Of a stretch of DNA of 12,950 nucleotides, positions 7,470-12,950 are shown one piece after another. The notes under the pieces are model-generated. The model was given only the letters and a program-made list of their open reading frames with translations, did no database searches and was not told where the DNA came from. This stretch comes from Haloferacaceae archaeon (GTDB lineage Archaea > Halobacteriota > Halobacteria > Halobacteriales > Haloferacaceae): assembly GCA_028274825.1 (NCBI GenBank), contig JAQCMZ010000083.1, positions 1 through 12,950 on the forward strand, written 5' to 3'. The translations under genes and the position numbers were made by a program. Position 1 is the first letter of the stretch, and every line of letters begins with the position of its first letter.

Positions 7470-8396
7470 ATGGCAACGCTGGAAATTGAAAACCTACAGG
7501 CTGCAGTCGCAGAGGAGGATGGCGAGCAGATCCTCGAAGGCGTCAATCTTGAGGTGAAATCCAACGAGATTCACGCACTGATGGGGCCCAACGGGTCCGG
7601 GAAGTCCACGCTCGCGAAAGTCATTGCCGGACACCCAGCATACGAAGTGAACGGCGGGAGCATCGCCCTTCATCTCGATGATCAGGATGTCGCTGATATC
7701 GACGAAGATCTCGAGGAAGACGACCTCCACTGGGAACTGCTCGAGTTAGAACCGAACGAACGGGCGGCGCTGGGAATCTTCCTTGGATTCCAGTATCCGA
7801 AAGAGATCGAAGGCGTTACCGTGACAAACTTCCTCCGACAAGCGCTCAACGCCAAAGCCGACGAGCGCGAGGAACTGTTCGAAGATGAGGAAGACGACGA
7901 AGAGCAGGAAGCTGATGCCGAGGATGAAGCCGGGTACGACTCTTCCCCGATGGAAGGGCCAAGCGACGACGGTGAAATCGGTGTTGCCGAGTTCCAACAG
8001 CGACTCCAAGAGCAGATGCAACTCCTCGACATAGACGGCGAATACGCCCAGCGGTACCTCAACGCGGGGTTTTCCGGCGGCGAGAAAAAGCAAAACGAAG
8101 TGTTGCAGGCAGCCGTTCTCGAACCGGCGGTGGCGGTGCTGGACGAGATCGACTCGGGACTGGATATCGACCGACTTCAAGATGTCTCTGAAGGGATCAA
8201 TGCACTCCGTGACGAGCAGGGAACTGGAGTGTTGCAGATCACCCACTACCAGCGGATTCTCGAGTACGTTGAACCCGATTATGTCCACGTCATGATCGAC
8301 GGCGAGATTGCCAAAAGCGGCGGTGCGGAACTGGCTAACCGGCTGGAAGATGATGGATACGACTGGGTTCGCGAAGAAGTCTACGGGACGGCGTAA
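7470..8396 (+). CDS. sufC: SufC, Fe-S cluster assembly ATPase
   Basis: Cytoplasmic ABC-type ATPase that partners SufB and SufD in SUF iron-sulfur cluster assembly and drives the conformational change of the scaffold. Visible motifs: Walker A GPNGSGKST (39-47), Q-loop region FLGFQYPKEIEGV, ABC signature FSGGEKKQNEVLQ, Walker B with the SufC-specific AVLDEIDSGLDID, and the switch His in QITHYQ. At 308 aa it is longer than the usual ~250. The extra length is mostly a Glu/Asp-rich insert at about residues 130-170, just before the signature helix region, plus a smaller acidic expansion around 70-85. It has no membrane segment. It is first in the sufC-sufB-sufD order, 52 bp before sufB, with the candidate promoter upstream. 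The ATG at 7470 is preceded by GAGGA at 10 nt. Confidence 0.97.
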   Translation: MATLEIENLQAAVAEEDGEQILEGVNLEVKSNEIHALMGPNGSGKSTLAKVIAGHPAYEVNGGSIALHLDDQDVADIDEDLEEDDLHWELLELEPNERAALGIFLGFQYPKEIEGVTVTNFLRQALNAKADEREELFEDEEDDEEQEADAEDEAGYDSSPMEGPSDDGEIGVAEFQQRLQEQMQLLDIDGEYAQRYLNAGFSGGEKKQNEVLQAAVLEPAVAVLDEIDSGLDIDRLQDVSEGINALRDEQGTGVLQITHYQRILEYVEPDYVHVMIDGEIAKSGGAELANRLEDDGYDWVREEVYGTA

Positions 8397-8410
8397 CTAC
8401 GAGTAGTTAC
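8393..8410 (+). promoter_or_regulatory. Perfect palindrome between sufC and sufB
   Basis: GTAACTAC-GA-GTAGTTAC has 8-bp arms and a 2-nt centre. It overlaps the sufC stop codon and ends 6 bp before a TATA-like element of sufB, which is an upstream activator position. The 9-mer AACTACGAG within it recurs at 7449-7457 just before sufC. Confidence 0.45.
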
Positions 8411-8416
8411 CACAGC

Positions 8417-8423
8417 TTACATA
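8417..8423 (+). promoter_or_regulatory. Candidate internal promoter (TATA-like) for sufB
   Basis: TTACATA is centred about 29 bases before the sufB ATG, the distance typical of leaderless haloarchaeal transcripts. The sufB start lacks a Shine-Dalgarno sequence, which fits a leaderless mRNA. sufBD may therefore have their own promoter in addition to the sufC one. Confidence 0.35.
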
Positions 8424-8448
8424 CCAACGCAGAACATAATATACATAC

Positions 8449-9873
8449 ATGAGTTCAGAAGACCTCGAACAAACTGACACTGAAGCGCGGTTCGAATTCA
8501 AGAAAGAAGAAAACTCGGCATTCGAGACCGAGAAAGGACTTACAGAAGAGACAATTCGGATAATCTCCGAAGACAAAGACGAACCTGAGTGGATGCTCGA
8601 GCGGCGCCTTCGTGCGCTGCGAGCCTTCCAAGAGATGCCGATGCCGACCGACTGGCCCGGTCAGCCGGACCTGTCGGAAGTCGATGTCGCCGAGATCGTT
8701 CCGTACATCCGTCCCGATATCGAAACCCGTGGTGGCGCAGAAAACTGGGAGGACCTCCCGGACGAGATTCAAGACACCTTCGACAAGCTGGGTATCCCGG
8801 AAGCTGAAAAGCAGGCGCTGTCGGGCGTCGGCGCTCAGTACGAATCCGAGATTGTCTACCAGAACATGCAAGAGCAGTGGGAGGAGAAAGGCGTCATCTT
8901 CTGTGATATGGACGAAGCCGTCCGCGAACACGAAGAGATCGTCCGCGAACACTTCATGACCAAAGCTGTCCCGCCAACGGACAACAAATTCGCTGCACTG
9001 CACGGTGCTGTGTGGTCTGGCGGTTCGTTCGTCTACATCCCAGAAGGCGTCACCGTCAACATGCCTGTGCAGGCGTACTTCCGGATGAACTCGGAAGGGA
9101 TGGGCCAGTTCGAGCACACGCTCATCATCGCCGAAGAAGGCTCTGAGGTCCACTACATCGAAGGCTGCTCGGCTCCGAAATACTCCGAGTTCAATCTTCA
9201 CTCCGGCGGCGTCGAAGTGTTCGTCGGAGAGGACGCTCATGTTCAGTACTCCACAGTGCAAAACTGGTCGAAGAACACCTACAACCTCAACACCAAGCGT
9301 GCAATCGCGGAAGAAGGCGGCCGCATGGAGTGGGTGTCTGGTTCGATGGGGTCGAAAGCGACGATGCTGTACCCCTCGACCATCCTCAAGGGTCGCGGAT
9401 CCTCGGACAATCACATTACCATCGCCTTCGCCGGCGACGGACAGGATATCGACACCGGAGCGAAGGTCTACCACAACGCCCCCGAAACGAAATCGACAAT
9501 CGAGTCGAAGTCAGTCGCCAAGGACGGCGGCCGAACGAATTACCGTGGGCTGGTCCACATGGCTGATGGTGCGCGTGACTCCTCAACGGCTGTGGAGTGT
9601 GACGCACTGATGTTCGACAACGACTCCACGTCCGATACCATGCCGTACATGGAGATTAACGAGTCGACAGTCGATGTCGCTCACGAGGCGACCGTCGGCA
9701 AGATCGGCGACGAAGACGTGTTCTACCTGCAGTCGCGCGGTCTTGATGATGATGACGCTAAACAAATGATCGTCTCCGGATTCATCGAGCCGATCACGGA
9801 AGAGCTGCCGATTGAGTACGCTGTCGAACTGAACCGGCTCGTAGAACTCGAAATGGAAGGGTCGCTCGGGTAA
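8449..9873 (+). CDS. sufB: SufB, Fe-S cluster scaffold subunit
   Basis: Core scaffold of the SUF system. With SufC and SufD it forms the SufBC2D-type complex on which Fe-S clusters are built. At 474 aa it has normal family length, and the whole right-handed beta-helix core is recognisable (WSGGSFVYIPEGV, FEHTLIIAEEGSEVHYIEGC, YRGLVHMADGARDSSTAVECDALM). The two residues important in E. coli SufB, Cys405 and Glu434, correspond to Cys384 (VECDALM) and Glu413 (AHEATVGKIG), with the same 29-residue spacing, so it should be catalytically competent. The N-terminal 40 residues are charged and variable, as in other archaeal SufB. It overlaps sufD by one base (TAATG), indicating translational coupling. 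It is closely related to SufD but more strongly conserved. Confidence 0.98.
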   Translation: MSSEDLEQTDTEARFEFKKEENSAFETEKGLTEETIRIISEDKDEPEWMLERRLRALRAFQEMPMPTDWPGQPDLSEVDVAEIVPYIRPDIETRGGAENWEDLPDEIQDTFDKLGIPEAEKQALSGVGAQYESEIVYQNMQEQWEEKGVIFCDMDEAVREHEEIVREHFMTKAVPPTDNKFAALHGAVWSGGSFVYIPEGVTVNMPVQAYFRMNSEGMGQFEHTLIIAEEGSEVHYIEGCSAPKYSEFNLHSGGVEVFVGEDAHVQYSTVQNWSKNTYNLNTKRAIAEEGGRMEWVSGSMGSKATMLYPSTILKGRGSSDNHITIAFAGDGQDIDTGAKVYHNAPETKSTIESKSVAKDGGRTNYRGLVHMADGARDSSTAVECDALMFDNDSTSDTMPYMEINESTVDVAHEATVGKIGDEDVFYLQSRGLDDDDAKQMIVSGFIEPITEELPIEYAVELNRLVELEMEGSLG

Positions 9874-11081
9874 TGAGCACCCAGATCCCCGCCTCCATCT
9901 CGGAGGAGACAGTCGACCGAATCGCAGACAACCGCGAGGAACCCGACTGGCTTCGCGAGACACGCCACGAAGCACTCGCAGCCCTTGAAGAGCTTGCTAT
10001 GCCGGATGTCATCCAGACGCCCGGTCGCAAGTGGACTGATCTGGAGGCGCTGGATTTCGAAGCGCTCATCGACCCGCTCAACCAGGCAGACGAAACCTCG
10101 CGCCAGTCAGACGATGGTGTCGAGGTACTGACGTTTGCAGAGGCACTGGACGAACGGGGTGAGTTGGTGAAAGAGCACTTCGGTTCCGTGCTGGACCCGC
10201 GGGAAAACTATCTGACAGCACTGTCGGTGGCGCTGTTTACCACCGGAACAGTGGTGTACGTTCCAGAGGGTGTAGCTGCCGAAGATGTCACTATCCGTGC
10301 AGAGATGAACTCGCGGTCTCTGTTCAGTCAGACCCTGGTTCTCGCTGAGGAGTCCGCCTCTGTAACCATCCTCGAGTCGATCACCTCTGGTGAGTCGGCC
10401 GAGCAAGACCGGTACTTCAGTAATCTGGTGGAAATCGTCACCGGCAAGAACAGCTACATTCAGTTCGGGTCACTACAGACGCTGGACGACGACAGCTACA
10501 CGTACACCCTCAAACGTGGTGACGTTGGCCGTGACGCGACGGTCAACTGGATCGAGGGGAACATCGGTTCGAAACTGACTCGATCGGATATCGAGAGTGA
10601 ACTGAACGGAGAAGCCGCCGAATCCCAAATTGTCGGGGCATTCTTCGGCAACGAAGACCAGCACCTCGACATCAACGCTCGTGTGTGGCACCAGGCAGAA
10701 CACACGACTGCCGATCTCGTCACCCGAGGTGTCCTCGACAACGAGGCCCGGTCAGTGTACGAGGGCGTCCAAGACGTTGGACGTGACGCCTGGAGCACGA
10801 GCTCTTACCAGCGAGAAAATACACTGATGCTGTCGGATGACGCCGAGGCCGACGCCTCGCCAAAACTGATCATCCACAACCACGATACGGAAGCGTCTCA
10901 CTCTGCGACGGTGGGACAAGTCGATCAGGAACAGCTGTTCTACATGGTCTCCCGGTCGATCCCGCCGAAACAGGCCCGCGACACGCTCGTGGAGGGCTTC
11001 TTCATGCCCGTTCTCGAAGAAATCGCTGTCGATGAATTCCGCGAGGATCTCTCCGAACAGATCCGTCGCCGTCTCGGCTGA
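9873..11081 (+). CDS. sufD: SufD, Fe-S cluster assembly subunit
   Basis: Paralogue and partner of SufB in the SUF complex, cytoplasmic, 402 aa. The beta-helix domain is clear (ALFTTGTVVYVPEGV, SQTLVLAEESASVTILESI, HLDINARVWHQAEHT, SSYQRENTLMLSDDAEADASPKLIIHNHD). His343 in ASHSATVGQVD corresponds to the functional His360 of E. coli SufD. The C-terminal helix bundle (FYMVSRSIPPKQARDTLVEGFF) matches the family. Its start overlaps the sufB stop by one base and no other ATG with better context is near, so the two proteins are probably made at matched levels. No sufS, sufE or sufU follows; desulfurase-free SUF sets are common in archaea. The operon appears to end here. Confidence 0.97.
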   Translation: MSTQIPASISEETVDRIADNREEPDWLRETRHEALAALEELAMPDVIQTPGRKWTDLEALDFEALIDPLNQADETSRQSDDGVEVLTFAEALDERGELVKEHFGSVLDPRENYLTALSVALFTTGTVVYVPEGVAAEDVTIRAEMNSRSLFSQTLVLAEESASVTILESITSGESAEQDRYFSNLVEIVTGKNSYIQFGSLQTLDDDSYTYTLKRGDVGRDATVNWIEGNIGSKLTRSDIESELNGEAAESQIVGAFFGNEDQHLDINARVWHQAEHTTADLVTRGVLDNEARSVYEGVQDVGRDAWSTSSYQRENTLMLSDDAEADASPKLIIHNHDTEASHSATVGQVDQEQLFYMVSRSIPPKQARDTLVEGFFMPVLEEIAVDEFREDLSEQIRRRLG

Positions 11082-11355
11082 ACCTCACGAGTCATCGAAT
11101 TTCTCGCGGCATCCCAGTTTTACCGTCTCACAGCGCGAACACGAGGCTTACTTCGAACATTCATCTTCGAGTTGGTTTCATCCACGGAGAGTTTTCTGTG
11201 ATGTCTCATCCAGAGTGATCAGACACTGTCAGTGACACCCCTGACTCCGGTGAGATATGTGTTGATTGAACGGGAGATGGCCGAGGGGAATCGATTTATG
11301 TTGGCAGTTCCCATGATATCGACATGAATTCTTCCCGACGACCCGGGGGTGGCAG
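11082..11355 (+). other. Intergenic region between sufD and the ferritin-like gene
   Basis: There is no full gene. It contains a palindrome CACTG-T-CAGTG (11224-11234), a TATA-like TTTATG (11295-11300) and an 11-codon upstream ORF (11324-11359). A long reverse-strand frame that enters it has an Arg/Pro/His-rich composition foreign to haloarchaea and is only the shadow of the next gene. Confidence 0.45.
11295..11300 (+). promoter_or_regulatory. Candidate TATA box for the ferritin-like gene unit
   Basis: TTTATG (within CGATTTATG) is centred about 27 bases before the ATG at 11324. That is the correct distance for a leaderless transcript beginning at the short upstream ORF rather than at the ferritin-like start codon. 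Confidence 0.35.
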
Positions 11356-11359
11356 ATGA
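11324..11359 (+). CDS. Possible 11-aa upstream ORF / leader peptide
   Basis: ATG at 11324 opens MNSSRRPGGGR and stops at TGA 11357-11359, overlapping the ferritin-like ATG as ATGA. A Shine-Dalgarno-like GGGGGTG (11345-11351) for the downstream gene lies inside it. With a TATA-like element 27 bases upstream, a leaderless mRNA would begin at this ATG and translate into the ferritin-like start. It could equally be a chance reading frame in a short 5' leader, since the peptide has no recognisable features. Confidence 0.3.
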   Translation: MNSSRRPGGGR

Positions 11360-11841
11360 GCGTCGGACAACGGGTTTCTTCTGACCACGAGTTAGCCAGA
11401 CTTCTGCAGATCGGGATCGTCCTTGAAGAAGTCGTTGAGGCACGCTCGTCGACCCATCATAAAGGGCTTGACGGTGAGCCTGACACAGCACTCGCGGAAC
11501 TTCTCCGCGAGGCAAGCGACGAGTCTCGACGGCATCGTCGTCAGTTAGAGGAACTGATAGAGAATCTCGATGTCGAGAGTGTGCCGTTCGATGAGGTGGC
11601 GTCGCTTGTAGAAGCCCGGTACGGTCGCACACAGCCAGACGACTTCGACGGTGTCCTATACGATCAATTATGTAACGAGGAAACAGCGTACAAATTCTAC
11701 GACGACTTGATCGAGGCAATCGAGCAGTCCGACGCCGTATTCTCGCTTGACCGTGAAAACCTGATTGCAGTGCTCCGAGAGCACCGTGGCGAGGAGGCAG
11801 AGGGCGTCGAGGAAGTGGCACGCGTTATGGAAGCACGATGA
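11356..11841 (+). CDS. Ferritin-like domain protein
   Basis: A 161-aa, acidic, all-helical protein with no signal peptide or membrane segment. Its pattern is that of a ferritin-like four-helix bundle. Helix 1 carries LEEVVEAR (23-30). Helix 2 carries DESRRHRRQLEEL (E56, H60). Helix 3 carries LCNEETAYKFYDDLIEAI (about 106-123). Helix 4 carries LREHRGEEAEGVEEV (about 142-156). Glu and His at these positions could hold a di-iron centre, suggesting iron storage, iron oxidation or peroxide protection. The match is to the general fold and I cannot assign ferritin, Dps or rubrerythrin; there is no rubredoxin Cys4 domain. It lies between sufD and a DtxR-like regulator, which supports an iron role. 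The start is chosen for the SD-like GGGGGTG 4 nt upstream. Confidence 0.75.
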   Translation: MSVGQRVSSDHELARLLQIGIVLEEVVEARSSTHHKGLDGEPDTALAELLREASDESRRHRRQLEELIENLDVESVPFDEVASLVEARYGRTQPDDFDGVLYDQLCNEETAYKFYDDLIEAIEQSDAVFSLDRENLIAVLREHRGEEAEGVEEVARVMEAR

Positions 11842-12029
11842 TACAATCTACACCGACACCGACACCAACATCGACTGTCACGCCGCGCAGTAGTACCGCT
11901 GTGGCCGGCGACTGGCAGCTTCAATGCCGACCGGGATCAGCCCAGACTGAACGGAATGTGAGAACGTCAATACAACTAATACTGGACGCACGACCGACCG
12001 TCGTGTCGATATCGCAGGTGCAATCATGA
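11838..12029 (+). CDS. Doubtful 63-aa ORF coupled at both ends
   Basis: The frame starts in an ATGA overlap with the ferritin-like stop and ends in an ATGA overlap with the next gene, exactly filling the 184-bp gap. The product begins with a Thr/Pro-rich stretch (STPTPTPTSTVTPR) and has only three acidic residues against five Arg, unlike real haloarchaeal proteins. No domain is recognised. The double overlap is the only positive sign; the segment may simply be a spacer or a promoter for the regulator. Confidence 0.2.
   Translation: MIQSTPTPTPTSTVTPRSSTAVAGDWQLQCRPGSAQTERNVRTSIQLILDARPTVVSISQVQS
12016..12020 (+). promoter_or_regulatory. Shine-Dalgarno site of the DtxR-like gene
   Basis: AGGTG, 5 nt before the ATG at 12026, matches the anti-Shine-Dalgarno end of archaeal 16S rRNA. 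It supports this start codon and translation from a leadered or polycistronic mRNA shared with the ferritin-like gene. Confidence 0.5.
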
Positions 12030-12460
12030 ACACAGCTGACCAGTACCTCAAGGCAATATATCTCGTCCAAGAGGAAACCAATGATGCGGCGGCTACTGGC
12101 CGGATTGCTGATACGCTGGATGTCAGCCCCGCCAGTGCCAACGAGATGATTGGTAAACTCGAAGAGCGTGGACTCGCAGAACACGAGAAGTACAAAGGAG
12201 TCACACTCACCGATGAAGGAATCCGACGCGCACGTGATGCACTGCAAACCTACTGCATTCTTGAGCGATTCCTCGCGAATGTACTCGATGTCTCCGAATA
12301 CCGTGCAGAGGCCAAACAACTGGAGGCAGTTATCGACGACACTGTCGCCGAGCGATTAGATACAATCATCGACCGCCGACCCGAGTGTCCCGATTGCTTC
12401 GACGCGGAAGCGGATGCCTGTAGCTGTCTGAAAGCGGCATTCGAGGAGCCTGCCGACTAA
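12026..12460 (+). CDS. DtxR/SirR-family metal-dependent transcription regulator
   Basis: A 144-aa cytoplasmic DNA-binding protein. Residues 1-65 form a DtxR-type winged helix: DQYLKAIYLVQEE, a recognition region IADTLDVSPASANEMIGKLEERGL, and a wing KYKGVTLTDEG. Residues 70-115 form the dimerisation and metal-binding helices (LERFLANVLDV, EAKQLEAVIDDTVAERLD). By eye, the two His ligands of the HRxxE and LEH signatures are replaced by Tyr76 and Ala101, while the neighbouring Glu residues remain. The tail carries CPDC (121-124) and CSC (132-134), and Cys77 is additional, so it could bind zinc, iron or an Fe-S cluster. There is no SH3-like third domain. It is likely co-transcribed with the ferritin-like gene and may control that gene, suf or both. 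Its relatives are annotated SirR, MntR or Idr, and I cannot choose among them. Confidence 0.85.
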   Translation: MNTADQYLKAIYLVQEETNDAAATGRIADTLDVSPASANEMIGKLEERGLAEHEKYKGVTLTDEGIRRARDALQTYCILERFLANVLDVSEYRAEAKQLEAVIDDTVAERLDTIIDRRPECPDCFDAEADACSCLKAAFEEPAD

Positions 12461-12548
12461 TCAACGGCGGTGATACCCCAGCATGACAGCGGTTTGAGCT
12501 TGAGATAACTCTCGAACCTGTGATCAGAGAGATTGTTTGTCGCGCACT

Positions 12549-12566
12549 TTTCGTTCGAAAACGAAA
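12549..12566 (+). promoter_or_regulatory. Inverted repeat upstream of the tRNA promoter
   Basis: TTTCGTT-CGAA-AACGAAA forms a 7-bp stem with a 4-nt centre. Its right arm overlaps the putative BRE of the tRNA gene. As RNA it could also be a terminator hairpin for the upstream regulator gene, whose stop is about 90 bases before. Confidence 0.35.
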
Positions 12567-12572
12567 TATCTT
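12562..12572 (+). promoter_or_regulatory. BRE/TATA-like promoter of tRNA-Gln
   Basis: CGAAA followed by TATCTT resembles an archaeal BRE plus TATA box. It is about 30-35 bases before the mature tRNA 5' end, as expected for a tRNA gene transcribed with a very short 5' leader. Confidence 0.45.
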
Positions 12573-12600
12573 CATACGTGTCGGTATGTCTGTTAAGTAT

Positions 12601-12703
12601 AGTTCCGTGGTGTAGTGGCCAATCATAACGGCCTTTGGACGCGTTCGGGATTCCCGTCCGTGGAAGACAGCCGTTGACGGCGGTTCGAATCCGCCCGGAA
12701 CTA
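12601..12703 (+). tRNA. tRNA-Gln (anticodon UUG), intron-containing
   Basis: The acceptor stem AGTTCCG (12601-12607) pairs fully with CGGAACT (12696-12702), with discriminator A at 12703 and no encoded CCA. The anticodon stem is ACGGC (12628-12632) with GCCGT (12670-12674). The anticodon loop is CTTTGG + A, with anticodon TTG at 12635-12637 reading CAA (Gln). The T arm is GGCGG-TTCGAAT-CCGCC (12679-12695) and the variable loop is 4 nt. A 30-nt intron interrupts the loop between positions 37 and 38; the mature tRNA is 73 nt before CCA addition. Introns in haloarchaeal tRNA-Gln(UUG) are known, for example in Haloferax volcanii. Confidence 0.97.
12639..12668 (+). other. Archaeal tRNA intron (bulge-helix-bulge)
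   Basis: The fold gives an ideal hBHBh' motif. The anticodon stem is ACGGC/GCCGT, followed by a 3-nt bulge ACA. A central 4-bp helix CUUU/GAAG (one G-U pair) comes next, then a 3-nt bulge GGA. The intron helix is CGCG/CGTG, with an inner GGG/CCC. Cutting within the two bulges (GG^A and AC^A) by the archaeal splicing endonuclease removes 30 nt and restores a standard 7-nt loop. Confidence 0.9.
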
Positions 12704-12743
12704 CTTATTATATCGGACTGCTCATGCGATTCCCACAGTTTGC

Positions 12744-12877
12744 CTCTCGCCGAAAGTGGTGTTGTGTGATGCGAGAGAGCGTGCCTCAGCGCAGCTAAAG
12801 TGAAGTCTCTCGGGGACAAGCCCCAAGGCTTCACCGTCTTGACCGCACGTCCCAAAACGGGGCGTGCCATCTGAGGC
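12744..12877 (-). ncRNA. Structured region, possible IS1341/TnpB right end with omegaRNA-like RNA
   Basis: Four nested or adjacent inverted repeats are present: CTCTCGC/GCGAGAG (12744-12750 with 12771-12777); GCCTCAG/CTGAGGC (12783-12789 with 12871-12877), which encloses the next two; GTGAAG/CTTCAC (12800-12805 with 12829-12834) with an inner GGGG/CCCC stem; and GCACG/CGTGC (12845-12849 with 12863-12867). On the minus strand the inner hairpin has a U-G pair where the plus strand would have a C-A mismatch, favouring a minus-strand RNA. The minus-strand hairpin (GCCTTGGGGCTTG then CCCCGAG and CTTCAC) recalls, from memory only, the 3' end of haloarchaeal IS200/IS605-family tnpB genes. A tnpB body would have to lie beyond the right edge; none is visible here. 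Confidence 0.35.
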
Positions 12878-12950
12878 GACTGTAATTCCCCTCGAGCTTC
12901 CCAAGATGGGTCAGCTGGAATTGACACCCGAACGCTCGGTGCGTCCGTGA
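12878..12950. other. Right-edge region without assignable gene
   Basis: No gene can be supported. On the minus strand one frame entering from the right edge reads GRTERSGVNSS and stops at 12913-12911. It could be the C-terminus of a gene outside the window, for example a transposase, but it is far too short to identify. Confidence 0.2.

Noticed and set aside
8455..9474. 339-aa open frame on the minus strand
   Set aside because: It lies wholly inside sufB, is antisense to strongly conserved codons, has Arg/His/Phe-rich composition and lacks any family motif; it is a GC-skewed shadow frame.
11219..11821. 200-aa minus-strand frame opposite the ferritin-like gene
   Set aside because: Arg/Pro/His-rich N-terminus and no recognisable domain; the plus-strand protein is acidic and has a ferritin-like pattern, so this is antisense noise.
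11315..12013. GATATCGAC before the ferritin-like unit and its reverse complement before the DtxR-like gene as a shared operator
   Set aside because: The same word occurs inside coding sequences here, for example near 7695 and 9447, because of codon usage, so sharing it is not informative.
12457..12927. 156-aa minus-strand frame over the tRNA and the structured region
   Set aside because: It runs antisense through a confirmed tRNA gene and inverted repeats and has no domain; not a credible protein.
1..12950. CRISPR array, rRNA or integrated provirus
   Set aside because: No regularly spaced direct repeats, no rRNA-like sequence and no phage or integrase gene were seen; no att-like duplication of the tRNA 3' end is visible in the window.

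Overview
The window looks like a haloarchaeal (class Halobacteria) chromosome segment. The proteins are strongly acidic with runs of Glu and Asp. The gene set is archaeal (family B DNA polymerase with a C-terminal PCNA-binding motif, SufCBD without SufS or SufE, DtxR-type regulator). The tRNA carries an archaeal bulge-helix-bulge intron and has no encoded CCA. GC looks moderate for a haloarchaeon (estimated by eye), so I do not name a genus.

Layout. 1-189 (-): 5' part of a small DUF7331-like gene that runs off the left edge, with a near-perfect palindrome between its TATA box and start codon. 190-511: divergent intergenic region. 512-7141 (+): polB, a 2209-codon family B replicative DNA polymerase interrupted by three inteins (403, 417 and 436 aa). 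They sit in polymerase motif A (before SLYP), motif B (before SLYG) and motif C (inside YGD/TD); the spliced polymerase would be about 953 aa. 7142-7469: intergenic region with the suf promoter. 7470-11081 (+): sufC, sufB, sufD, the ATPase and scaffold of SUF iron-sulfur cluster assembly. 11356-11841 (+): ferritin-like four-helix protein. 11838-12029: doubtful 63-aa ORF. 12026-12460 (+): DtxR/SirR-like regulator with a Cys-rich tail. 12601-12703 (+): tRNA-Gln(UUG) with a 30-nt intron. 12744-12877: strongly self-complementary non-coding DNA, possibly the right end and RNA region of an IS200/IS605 (IS1341-type) element whose body would lie beyond the right edge.

How the genes fit together. The suf operon builds Fe-S clusters, the ferritin-like protein may bind or detoxify iron, and the DtxR-like protein is a candidate iron or Fe-S sensor for the whole block. 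This makes an iron-homeostasis neighbourhood next to an essential replication gene.

The most unusual content is the polymerase. All three classical intein sites are occupied. Inteins 1 and 2 are evident paralogues, end in a non-canonical Gly-Gln instead of His-Asn, and share an identical 24-nt C-terminal junction. The homing endonuclease motifs of all three look partly or wholly degenerate.
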